A stretch of 64,000 nt of DNA, taken from contig NC_134900.1 in NCBI RefSeq assembly GCF_041734735.1, positions 29,454,870 to 29,518,869 on the forward strand. Direction: 5' to 3'. This document shows positions 49,715-62,000 of this stretch, piece after piece (the stretch's first letter is position 1; the number at the start of each line of letters is the position of its first letter). The position numbers and the translations under genes were made by a program. The DNA is from Babylonia areolata. Its lineage: Eukaryota > Mollusca > Gastropoda > Neogastropoda > Buccinidae. The notes under the pieces were generated by a model. The model had not been told where the DNA came from and searched no databases. It saw only the letters and a program-made list of their open reading frames with translations.

Positions 49715-51545
49715 TGAGACATACGATAGAAATGGAAAGAAAGCAGTACAAACGGAAATCAGAATATTTACGAAAGCAAAAACACAAGAAATGTACAGAC
49801 AAAAGTCAAAAGATGTACGGAAGAAAAGGAAAAAAAAATGAAACGAACAGAAAGAAATCAGAAAATGTCATGAGAGAAAAGGAAAGAGAGAACAATATAC
49901 AGACTGAAATCAGGCGACCTGTGAAAGAAAAGGAAAAAAGAAACGTACAGACAGAAATCAGGAAACAAAATGAAAGACAGAAAGAAACAGAGAGGAATCA
50001 GAAGACAAATGAAAGAAAAGGAAAAAGAAACATTCAGACAGAAATCAGAAGACATATGAAAGAAAAGGAAAAGGGAAAGGTACAGACAGAAATCAGAAGA
50101 CATATGAAAGAAAAGGAAAAAAAGAGGAAGGTACACAGACAAAAATCAGGAGACACATGAAAGAAAAGGAAAAGGTAAGGGTACAGAGAGAAATCAGGAG
50201 ACACATGAAAGAAAAGGAAAAGGTAAAGGTACAGAGAGAAATCAGGAGACACATGAAAGAAAAGGTAAAGGTACAGAGAGAAATCAGGAGACACATGAAA
50301 GAAAAGGAAAAGGTAAAGGTACAGAGAGAAATCAGGAGACACATGAAAGAAAAGGTAAAGGAACAGAGAGAAATCAGGAGACACATGAAAGAAAAGGTAA
50401 AGGTACAGAGAGAAATCAGGAGACACATGAAAGAAAAGGTAAAGGAACAGAGAGAAATCAGGAGACACATGAAAGAAAAGGTAAAGGAACAGAGAGAAAT
50501 CAGGAGACACATGAAAGAAAAGGTAAAGGTACAGAGAGAAATCAGGAGACACATGAAAGAAAAGGGAAAGGTACAGAGAGAAATCAGAAGACACATGAAA
50601 GAAAAAGAAAAGGTAAAGGTAAAGGTACAGAAAGAAATCAGAAGACACATGAAAGAAAAAGAAAAGGTAAAGGTACAGAGAGAAATCAGGAGACACGTGA
50701 AAGAAAAGGTAAAGGTAAAGGTACAGAAAGAAATCAGGAGACACATGAAAGAAAAAGAAAAGGTAAAGGTACAGAGAGAAATCAGGAGACACGTGAAAGA
50801 AAAGGTAAAGGTAAAGGTACAGAGAGAAATCAGGAGACACGTGAAAGAAAAGGTAAAGGTACAGAGAGAAATCAGGAGACACATGAAAGAAAAGGTAAAG
50901 GTACAGAGAGAAATTAGGAGACACATGAAAGAAAAGGTAAAGGTAAAGGTACAGAAAGAAATCAGGAGACACATGAAAGAAAAGGTAAAGGTACACAGAG
51001 AAATTAGGAGACACGTGAAAGAAAAGGTAAAGGTACAGAGAGAAATCAGGAGACACGTGAAAGAAAAGGTAAAGGTAAAGGTACAGAAAGAAATCAGGAG
51101 ACACATGAAAGAAAAAGAAAAGGTAAAGGTACAGAGAGAAATCAGAAGACACATGAAAGAAAAAGAAAAGGTAAAGGTACAGAGAGAAATCAGGAGACAC
51201 GTAAAAGAAAAGGTAAAGGTAAAGGTACAGAGAGAAATCAGGAGACACATGAAAGAAAAAGAAAAGGTAAAGGTACAGAGAGAAATCAGGAGACATGTGA
51301 AAGAAAAGGTAAAGGTAAAGGTACAGAAAGAAATCAGGAGACACATGAAAGAAAAAGAAAAGGTAAAGGCACAGAGAGAAATCAGGAGACACGTGAAAGA
51401 AAAGGTAAAGGTACAGAGAGAAATCAGGAGACACGTGAAAGAAAAGGTAAAGGTAAAGGTACAGAGAGAAATCAGAGGACACATGAAAGAAAAGGAAAGA
51501 GAGATAGGTACAGAGACAGAAATCAGGAGACACACTGAATAAAAG
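49715..51545. repeat. 42-bp purine-rich minisatellite with long open frames
   Basis: The unit has GAAATCAGGAGACACATGAA followed by AGAAAAGGTAAAGGTACAGAGA; length changes are mostly by 6-bp steps (GTAAAG or GAAAAG). The left 440 bp holds diverged units and 50157-51542 holds near-identical ones. The + strand is open for 461 codons (a REIRRHMKEKVKVQ repeat, charged and helix-prone) and the minus strand is open in two frames for over 500 codons. No intron signal, promoter or homology supports expression. Confidence 0.93.
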
Positions 51546-52048
51546 GAAAATGAGAAAGGTATGGATGGAAACCAGAATACTTTTAACAGAAACGGAAAGA
51601 GCAAGGCACCTATACAGAAATCCCTCAACGTCATGGACACAAATATTCTTCACACACACACACACTTTCATTAAGGCCAATCAACACACCGCGGAAAAAA
51701 AAGAAAGCACTGCCACTGATTTCCATACAAACAGTACCCAGTGAAGAGGACTTCATTTAACACATTCCCTGAATCTGCCCTGCATAGACATGACTTCCAT
51801 TCCTAAAGTCAACTGTCTGACAACAAAACTAAAGCTTTTTTAAAAATTTATGCACATGACTTCATAATAAAGATGTTAAAATCCCTTGAAATGCACCCCA
51901 CCCACCCCCCGTAACCCCCCTCCTCCCCGATGCCTCCCCCACTCATCCCTCCACAAAAAACAACAACAAAAAACAGTGCACCGACAAAAAATATGGGAGA
52001 CTTTTCTCCCTGTACTGAATGAATGTTGAGGATTGTCGAGGGCGATCA

Positions 52049-52132
52049 TCATCGAAATTTGGAACGCCTTTCCTCTGCAGACTTTTTGATCAGCTTGGCC
52101 ACTTTGAAGGGATCGATGTTCACGTTGGTTGC
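52049..52132 (-). CDS. GalT-like terminal exon and stop
   Basis: The exon has 28 codons including the TGA stop, entered after CATTGCAG in phase 0. It codes for ATNVNIDPFKVAKLIKKS and AEERRSKFR, a basic C-terminal tail. Continuation of the previous frame into this exon without a phase break supports it. Confidence 0.82.
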   Translation of the reverse strand, partial: ATNVNIDPFKVAKLIKKSAEERRSKFR

Positions 52133-53736
52133 CTGCAATGGAAACAATCCACATTACTCATGGTTGCATTTTGCATGCGGGAGCGTGTGCTCTGTAAGTC
52201 TCCAGTCCACACTGCCTTTCTTGCTTTATTCACAGGCAAACTTCATAAAACTAAGTAAACTGGAAGTACTCCTAACAAACTGCACACACACGACGGGCGC
52301 AATAGCCGAGTGGTTAAAGCGTTGGACTTTCAATCTGAGGGTCCCGGGTTCGAATCATGGTGACGGCGCCTGGTGGGTAAAGGGTGGAGATTTTTACGAT
52401 CCCCCAGGTCAACACATGTGCAGACCTGCTAGTGCCTGAACCCCCTTCGTGTGTATATGCAAGCAGAAGATCAAATGCGCACGTTAAAGATCCTGTAATC
52501 CATGTCAGTGTTCAGTGGGTTATGGAAACAAGAACATACCCAGCATGCACACCCCCGAAAGCGGAGTATGGCTGCCTATATGGCGGGGTAAAAAAGGTCA
52601 TACACGTAAAAGCCCACTTGTGTGCATACGAGTGAACGTGGGGGTTGCAGCCCACGAACGAAGAAGAAGAAGAAGAAGCACACACAGAAAAAACCCAACT
52701 TATCAATGCTTGATATCATGATCCCCCATTTTTGGGGGTTGAGAGAATAGAATTTATCATTTTGTATAAAAATCCTATTTTGTCGCATGAAAGATTGTAT
52801 TGTATCATTAATTTTTGTCACAACAGATTTCTCTGTGTGAAATTCATGCTGCTCTCCTCAGGGAGAGAGTGTTGCTACACTCAGAGCACCACCCATTTTT
52901 TGGTATTTTTTCCTGCATGTGTTTTTTTTTTTTTTTTTTTTTCCCTATTGAAGTGGATTTTTCTACAGAATTTTGCCAGGGACATTCCTTTTGTTGCTGT
53001 GGGTTCTTTTACGTGCACTAAGTGCATGTTGCACACAGGACTTCAGTTTATCGTTTCATCCACATAACTAGCGTCCAGACCACCACTCAAGGTCTAGTGG
53101 AAGGGGAGAAAATACTGATGACTGTGCCGTGACTCGAACCAGTGCACTCAGATTCTCTCGCTTTTCCTAGGCGGATGCGTTACCTCTTGGCCATCACTCC
53201 ATATGGGATAGTTTATTTACTGTTTTCCATAATGCAACGCTTTATGCTTTGTTATCCCACCCCAGCCTGAAAAAAGATAGAAAAAAAAAAAACCCCTCCA
53301 AAAAAAAAGAAAAAAAAAGAAAAGAAAAACACGCAACAAAACAAACAAAAAAATGTAAAAAAAAAACCACCAAGAAAATAAATCCTGTTTTATCACCTAA
53401 AAGACAATTCCCCCAGTGTTTAGTTTTTGGACAGATGGTAGCAGACGGTAAGATTTTTTTAGATCAATCTATGCACTGATATCTGCCCAACACAACAATA
53501 CAGCTTCACATGGGCGTCAGAATCATCAGCAAGGTATATTGATAACAAGTATGACTGTTACTGATAGTTGTATTCCGCCTGTCCTCAGTCAGAGACCAAA
53601 TTTGTATTTGTATTTACAAAATACAGAAGTCATTTGTGTAACTGGCTGCCTACCCGGGTAGAGCCGACGGTGAGCTGGTTTTATGTACTCTTTATTCATT
53701 TGTCATCTCATTCAGTCAGGCTGCATGCACATACAC

Positions 53737-53767
<31 letters not shown>

Positions 53768-56269
53768 TTCATGTATAACACAGTGAATTTTTACTATAAA
53801 AGTTTGCGAGAGACAACTCTTTTGTTGCCGTGGTTTTTTTCTTTTACATATGTTAAGTGCATAATACACACAGGACCATGATTCACTGTCTTGTCCAAAC
53901 GACTCATAAACAGCACACAGGACCATGGTTTATTGTCCTGTCCAAATGACTCACCATAAACAGCACACAGGACCATGGTTTATTGTCCTGTCCAAACGAC
54001 TCACCATAAACAGCACAAAGGACCATGGTTTATTGTCCTGTCCAAACGACTCACCATAAACAGCACAAAGGACCATGGTTTATTGTCCTGTCCAAACGAC
54101 TCACCATAAACAGCACAAAGGATCATGGTTTATTGTCCTGTCCAAACGACTGACCATGAACAGCACACATAGCATGGTTTATTGTCCTGTCCAAATGACT
54201 CACCACGAACAGCACACAGGAGCATGGTTTATTGTCCTGTCCAAACGACTCACCATAAGCAACACACAGGACCATGGTTTACTGTCATGTCCAAACGACT
54301 CACCATAAACAGCACACAGGAGCATGGTTCACTGTCTTCGTCCAAACGACTCACCGTGAACAGTTCCAAAGAACTCATGTCAGCACGGATGTCTGTGACC
54401 ACCCCACGGGTGATGACTCGGGCGTACGCAGGAATCACAGCCTCCTCCCCTTCCTGGTTCACACAGACCAGAAAAGAGGTGACTTCTTCTTCTTCTTCTG
54501 CGTTCACTCGTATGCACACGAGTGGGCTTTTACGTGCATGACCGTTTTTACCCCGCCATGTAGGCAGCCATACTCCGTTTTCGGGGGTGTGCATGCTGGG
54601 TATGTTCTTGTTTCCATAACCCACCGAATAAGACTAAGTTTTATCGATATATATATTTTTTTTATACACTATGTATTGTGTATTTGATTAAAAAACAAAA
54701 ACAAAACATACATGTCAGTATAAATGATGTGTGTATTCATAATCCTTCCAATCAGAGAGAGTATGTGCAAGCCACGTAAAATCTATTTTTAATGAAACTG
54801 ATTCTTAATTCTTAATCAGTTGGTTATTGCTTACATTTAAATGCAAAGTAAACAGATTAGAAATGGCTCTCAATGATCTTTTCAGGCCAAATGAAATGAA
54901 AGGACTACATCTAAATAATCCTGTGCTTTCAACCTGTGTAGTGATTCTAAAAATACCAGAAACATAACACTGTTGCCTCTTTATACATTATTCAACAGCT
55001 AAAAGGAAATTTTCTTCCTAAAAGGAAGTTTATCTAACATACTTACCGTGACCCACTAGTGCAGACTCCAGCTGGGAGTCCGATTCCCGTCCTGTGCAAA
55101 TACTATCCACCAATGCGGAGAAAACGAAATTAACTACGGCCGATAACCTCCCGGAAGCAGGTTACCTCCCCTCTGTATCCCTAAATAGCTTCCTCTTTTG
55201 ACGGCAGCCATCTTGACTCCTGATCCTGGTGTGTGTGTGTTGTTGTTTTTTTATAATCAATACTGTTCAATTGTAATTAAACATAACTGGTCCCTACAGA
55301 ACCCATAATCAGATAAAATCAATACCTGATTAACTTTCAGCAGCCACTGAAATATCTCTAAGCATAAACACTGTGACAGAGGAACATTAGAACATATCTT
55401 ATGTGATGATTTAGTATGGGAACTGCCACTGAAGAATTTATAACTACAAATTTTTCATAGTTTTCCAAAATAGTGTTTCTTCCAAATACACATTGTTTTA
55501 TTTTGCTGTGTGATAACTCAAGCTGTAGTGTTTTATTACTTTCATGTCTTGATTCAGCTCAATATGTTTTGCTTTTTTCACTTTAAAAGTTCAACCTTTG
55601 TCCAGTTCATATACTGAGTTCAGCAGAGAGATGTTGTGTGAGTGATGAGCTTTTTGGATGTAATTTCCAAATGGACAAATAAAGATGTTCTGCACTGCAT
55701 TACATGCCATTCTATTGTACTGTATTGTACTGCACTGTGCTGTATTGTATTGCATTGTATTGTACTGTACTGTACTTTTGTACTGCATTGCACTGTATTA
55801 CAATGTACTGTATTGTATTTTACTGTATTCTACTGCATTGCATTGTATTGTATTGCATTGCACGGCATTGCATTGCATTGTTCTGTGCTGTGCTGTACTG
55901 TTGTGTTGTGTTGCACTGTCTTGTATTGTACTGCATTATACTGTATTGCACTGTGCTGTACTGTGTTGAATTGAATGGTATGGTATGGTATGGCATGACG
56001 TGGCATGGCATGGCATGGTAAGGAATGGTATGGCATGGCAATGTATGGTATGGTATGGCAATGTATGGTATGGTATGGTATGGCATGGCAATGTATGCTG
56101 TTGCACTGCACTGCACTGTACTGCACTGGGTTGTATTGCACTGTAATGCATAGCAGCGTATTGTAAAAAGCATCCCACAAGGAGGAGAAGGGTATAGAAG
56201 GGGAGCTCACCAGTGCAGGGTAGGCCATGCCCATGGAGAAACAGTACTTTCCCTGGTCCTCCACAAAGG

Positions 56270-56303
<34 letters not shown>

Positions 56304-58988
56304 TAATTATAATTAATGTTGTTATTTATATTTACATTGTTGTAAGTTAATACTTGTTGATATGCATATACATATTCTCCCTCCCATGACACCTCATTCA
56401 ATACACACCACAATCTCTTCAGACTTTTTCTTACCATAATATACCTTTCCTCTGATACATAACATTAACACTTTTTTACACTAATATTCACATGCACTCC
56501 CTTTCCTTTATCCACTACTTGACTCCTTTCCGTCTAAAAACACTTATAGTGAATAGACGTTAAACTGAAGATAAAAACACACAGACACACACAGACACAC
56601 ACACACAGACACACACTTCTTCAAGTCACCATGGATTCACCAATCAATCACTATCATTCATTATCTCAGTAAGAGAAATCAGGCGTGGTGAAGTCTGTGA
56701 TGTATACAGTGCAAGCACACAACAGCAAATTTTTTTGTGTGTGTGTGTGTGTGTGTGCAAAAACATAGTACAAAACAAAATCACACAGAACTGAGCAAAC
56801 CCGATAAAACACTATCTACTGTCTAACACACACACACACACACACGCAGACCTGCTAGTGCCTGAACCCCCTTCATGTGTATACTCACACTGAAGATCAA
56901 ATACGCACGTTAAAGATCCTGTAATCTGTGTCAGTGTTCGGTGGGTTATGGAAACAAGAAAATAACCAGCAAGCACACCCCCGAAAACGGAGTATTGCTG
57001 CCTATATGGCAGGGTAAAAAAACAGAAACGTTCATACACGTAAAATATTACATGTCTGTCTGAGTGTGTATGTGTGCATGCCTGAAATCTGATTGAATGA
57101 CACAGGAAACGAATGATGAGCGCCCAGTGGCAGCCATCAGTCTGCTCTACGCAGGCAGGCAGCCTGTTGTGCAAATGACCCCGTGTTTGTAAAGCGCTTA
57201 AAGCCTGGTGTCCGACCAAGGATTGGTGCTATATAAGTATCCATATCAATCAATCAATCAAACAGCTCTTACATCTACACGGTAGCTGCATGAAAACCAA
57301 CTTTCCACATTGCTTTTTGATATGTGTCTGACCCTTCGTAAGAAATAGACTGTGACCCCGCTCACCCCACTATATTACTTCTACCTCCAGAATCTGGAAA
57401 CAATTTCAACGTCTTGAAGTCTGTTTATATTTGTGTGTTCCCAGGAACAGATACATGTTCCTAAACAAAAGATCTGGATAAAAAAAACAACTAAAAAAAA
57501 CCCACACAAATCAAAACAGCAGCAAAAGACAGCAGACATACAGATACAAGCGACAGAAGGCCGACACACAAACCCACAGGCTAAAACAGCCAGTGTACCT
57601 TGCCGAAATCAAACACCTGATACAAGACCGACTCTCTCACCTCTCAGGACAAAGTAGACCATCTCAAAGAAGTCATTGTTTGCTGCTGGTGCCATGATGA
57701 CAACTTCATGGTCTTTGCGAGGAACCTTCCAAAAGGACACAACAAAGCACAGTGCCGTTATCAACCACAAACACCCAAACGATATTAACCACAAACACCC
57801 AAAAGATATCAACTACATATACCCATATCAACCACATACACCCACAGAATAAAGTACAAGATCAGCACTCTATGTTATAAATGTATTCACAAATCAGGCC
57901 CTTCCTATCTCTGTGGCTGCCTTCACCTCTACACTCCATCTCGCTCACTACGATCAGCTTCGGATCCACTCTGCTTACGCATACCCAGATTGAAACTCAC
58001 GACTGTTGGCCGCTGTTCTTTCTCTGTCTCTGGACCTTGCAATTGGAATGAACTTCCTCTTTCGCTTCGTTAAGTCTCCACACTCAGCTCTTTCAAGTCT
58101 GGCCTTAAAACCCACCTCTTCCCAAAATAGTCTCCATTCCTTGCCTCTTCCTTGTCTTCAGTTTCTCCAGTTTTAGAGTTATGCATGCGTGTGAATGACT
58201 GGTGCGAAAGCGCTTTGATTTGTCTATGCAAAAGATTCAGCGCTATATAAATACCATTATTATTATCATTATTATCATTATATGATATTGATCACATGCA
58301 CCCATAAGGTATTAACTACATACGCCTATTAACCATGTACACCCAAATGATATTAGCTACATATACCCATACTGACCACACACACCCATATCGATCAGAT
58401 ACACCCATAAGATATTAACTCCATACACCCATAAGATATTGGCCAGTTACACCCATAAGATATGATCATCATTTATAGCCTGATGAAAGTCACTTTCTTC
58501 TCAATTATTTCATTTTATTTATTCACCTGTCTCATTTCTATTTCATAAATTATTTTTCATCTATCTATTCATCTATTTAGTCATTTATCTTATTTCATTC
58601 TATTTCATTTTCCCTCAAGGCCTGACTAAGTGCGTTGAATTGTGCTGCTGGCCTGGCATCTGCTTAGCAGATGTGGTGAAGCGTATATAGATTTGTCCGG
58701 CTGCCTCCTTCAGCAACTGACCTGAACTGAACGGTCACTTTCTTCATCAACAGCTACAGAAGCCGGTCAACACAAGTGCCTCATCCAGTCACATATGTTA
58801 TTCTTGACCACGATCGACATATTTTCTCCCCCTTCACTAAACTTTCAGTGGTGGTCTGGATGCTAGTCATTTGGATGAGACGATGAAGTGAAGTCCCATG
58901 TGCACCATGTTCTTAGCGCACATGAAAGAACCCATAGCAACAAGAGAGTTGTCCCTAGCAATTTTGTTTATTATTGTAAAATCCACTC

Positions 58989-59048
<60 letters not shown>

Positions 59049-62000
59049 GTATATATGTATGTATGTGTGCATGCGCACATGTGTCAAAAGCCTGACTGCA
59101 TGATACAGGAAATGAATGATGAATGCCTAAAGGCAGCTGTCGGTAAGCTTCACCCTGGTAGGCAACCTGTTGTGCAAATGACTCCGTGTTTGTAAAACAT
59201 CAAGAGCCTGGTCTCTGACTGAGGATAAGTGCGATGGAAGTATCTGTAATAACAACGCCGATCCCTCAGCACCAGCTTACATATCTAACACTAGAAACCC
59301 CCTAGTCAGGGATGCAAAGGGGAGGTGACCTACTTCGGGAGGTTATCGACTGTAGCTACTTTCGTTTTCTCTGCATAGGGTGGGTAGTGGTTTGCACAGG
59401 ACAGGAATCAGACCCCTGTCGGAGTCTGCACGAGTGGGTCACAGTTAAGTATGTGTAATTAAAACACCATTTGTTGCTTGGAAAACCTCCTCATACTTCA
59501 CTACAATTTGCCTATTTTCATGCAGCAGCTTCATTCTTAAATCAGTAACTCTCTCCTTCACAGAGCATGAAATCTAGATGCTGGCTTTCTGAACAGCATT
59601 CCAAAGATATCAGTGCCTGAAAAACAAACAAACAAAACAAACAAAAACAAGAGAGGCAAGGCCTTCAAGACTCACTTGTGATACACTTAAAAAAAAATCC
59701 AAGCTTTTTATGTACTGAGTATGATTTCAAAATGTAATGTTTAAGATGAGAAAGATCAGTTTAAAGCAAATTAACTCCCCTAGCATTACAGAGTAATTTC
59801 CCCTTTTTTTACTCTCTGCACCAAAACGTTTGGAAAATAAATAAAACTTCCATGCTTCGCAAAAGAAGTTCCTGTTTGAACAAAAAATGATAATAATGAC
59901 TGCTCTAGCTGTTGGGTCAGAATATCAGATCAAAGTGCCAAGTTTAGAGAATACAAAAAAATATAAATATAACAGTAAATGCAGTTTGCATATAATTAGG
60001 CTTCATTCTTCATTTTTTTGTGCCCATCCCAGAGGCGCAATATTGTTTTAAACAAGATGACTGGAAAGAACTGAATTTTTCCTATTTTTATGCCAAATTT
60101 GGTGTCAACTGACAAAGTAGTTGCAGAGAAAATGTCAATGTTAAAGTTTGCCACGGACACACACACAGACAACCGAACACCGGGTTAAAACATAGACTCA
60201 CTTTGTTTACACAAGTGAGTCAAAAAACCAAACAAGACAAAACAACACACTCCATTCAGCATGTACTGACCAAGCTGGCGAAGGCAGTGGCCGATCTGTG
60301 CGTGACCGCCAGGCCCAGGGTCGCTGACACGTTGGCCATGTCTGTGTAGAAGTTCGCTCCCGATATGCTGTAGTAATCTTGGGCTCCTCTGCGCCACGAC
60401 TCCACCACACCTGACACACATCAGTCACACACTAAAAACGCTCTGAATCACAGCAGTCCTTGTTGTTATAGAAAAATACAATGCATATTTAAATCTTCGT
60501 TCTGTCATGTTCCATTCCTGTTGGCACTGCTATAAATGTATTAATAGAAATCTAAAATACATAAAAAGAGAGAAAAAAAAAAGTCAAACCATTACAGTAG
60601 CTAAGTCAAATAAAAAAAAAGGTGGAAAGTTTTAACAATAAAATCTTTGATGGAAGAGAAATAAGAGAAATTGAAAATGCATGATGTATGCATGCATATA
60701 TTGTACATCTTTATGTGCTCGTTTCAGCAATTAATGACACTGGCTACAATACCCGCTGACAATGTGATTTATATAAAATGTGTTGTTCTTTTTTTCTTTT
60801 GGGTGGTGGGTGGGGGGGGGAGCATCTCCACTGATTTTCCTCTTCCTATTTTCTCACCAGCGCCCCCCCCACCTTACTTTTTTTGTTCATGCTACTGTCT
60901 TCATGTCGGCATCACATTGTTTATGTATATCATGTTGGTGTTCATGTATACTTTGTTTTATGCCTGTCATGAAATCAAAACTGATGAAAACATTATGAAC
61001 AAACAACAATAAAGCCCACTCCAATTCATGGCAGTCCTTGTGTGTGTGTGTCTCTCTCTGTACACAAACCACCACCCACAATCACACGCTCACACTCTTG
61101 CCACACGAATCATAGATACATGAATACCAAAACATACACTCTTGTATGTAATAAAATAAATTTCACCGTTAATCTTCGCATTTCATTCAAAGATGTATCC
61201 TCAGAAACGAAAAATCCGAACTGCAACAACACAAAAATGGAAAAACAATCATAAAAATAAATATATAAAACAATAATACAGTATTCTCTTCTCCTTTTTG
61301 TGAGCTGCAGATAAATAAACCAGCAAAATCTGCATTAAACAATGCAAGAAGACATTTTGGGAAGAGGGAAGGGGGACAAATAAATAAATTAATCAAGTCT
61401 ATAAGTAATCCAGAAACAAATAACTTATCATTATCGGAGAAGGGGAGGTGAGGGGAGGGGAGGGGATGAAGATAAATCAATAAATTAATCCTCACTTACT
61501 CTAGCAAACAACAAAGGTTAAGCCAGTCTATAACCCAAACAAAGTATTTTAACAAATAATCAATATAAAGCAAGTCTATATCCAGAAGAAAGTAAGCAAG
61601 CAATAATTCCTCCGCAGGACCTACCTATCTTTTTGACCTTACCAGTGTTTACACTCCCTCAAGAAATCTCTGCCTTTTCCTCTGACTGCCACCTTTTGAA
61701 ACCTCCTCGTATCAATACAAGAACTTATGGTGAATGTTCTTTCCTCTTTGCTGCTCCTCGTAAATGGAACCACCTTCCTCATCTTATCCGTGCATCTGAT
61801 TCTATCTCTGCTCTTCGCTCTTCACTTAAAAAACTGATCTTTTTTAAAACCTGTTTATAAGTACTCTCAGCTTCCTTCTTCTCCAACACCATCCATGCCA
61901 GCTCACTTTGGATGCATGGAGAGTAGGAGAAGGAGGGTGGAGTGGGAGTGTGGCAGGGGAGGGAGGGGTTTTGAGAAAGAGTAGTCATGAATGATTTCTG

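Noticed and set aside
50034-51680. Minus-strand open frames of over 500 codons
   Set aside because: They read the 42-bp minisatellite and give low-complexity Phe/Ser/Leu repeats; several frames are open at once, as expected from the unit.
52290-52370. tRNA gene
   Set aside because: The A and B boxes belong to a SINE head; the sequence continues into a SINE body and recurs at 46398 and 18797, and the cloverleaf looks degraded.
55591-56303. Tyr/Cys-rich frames on both strands
   Set aside because: They translate the pentanucleotide tract; only the short segment at 56211-56269 is a supported exon.
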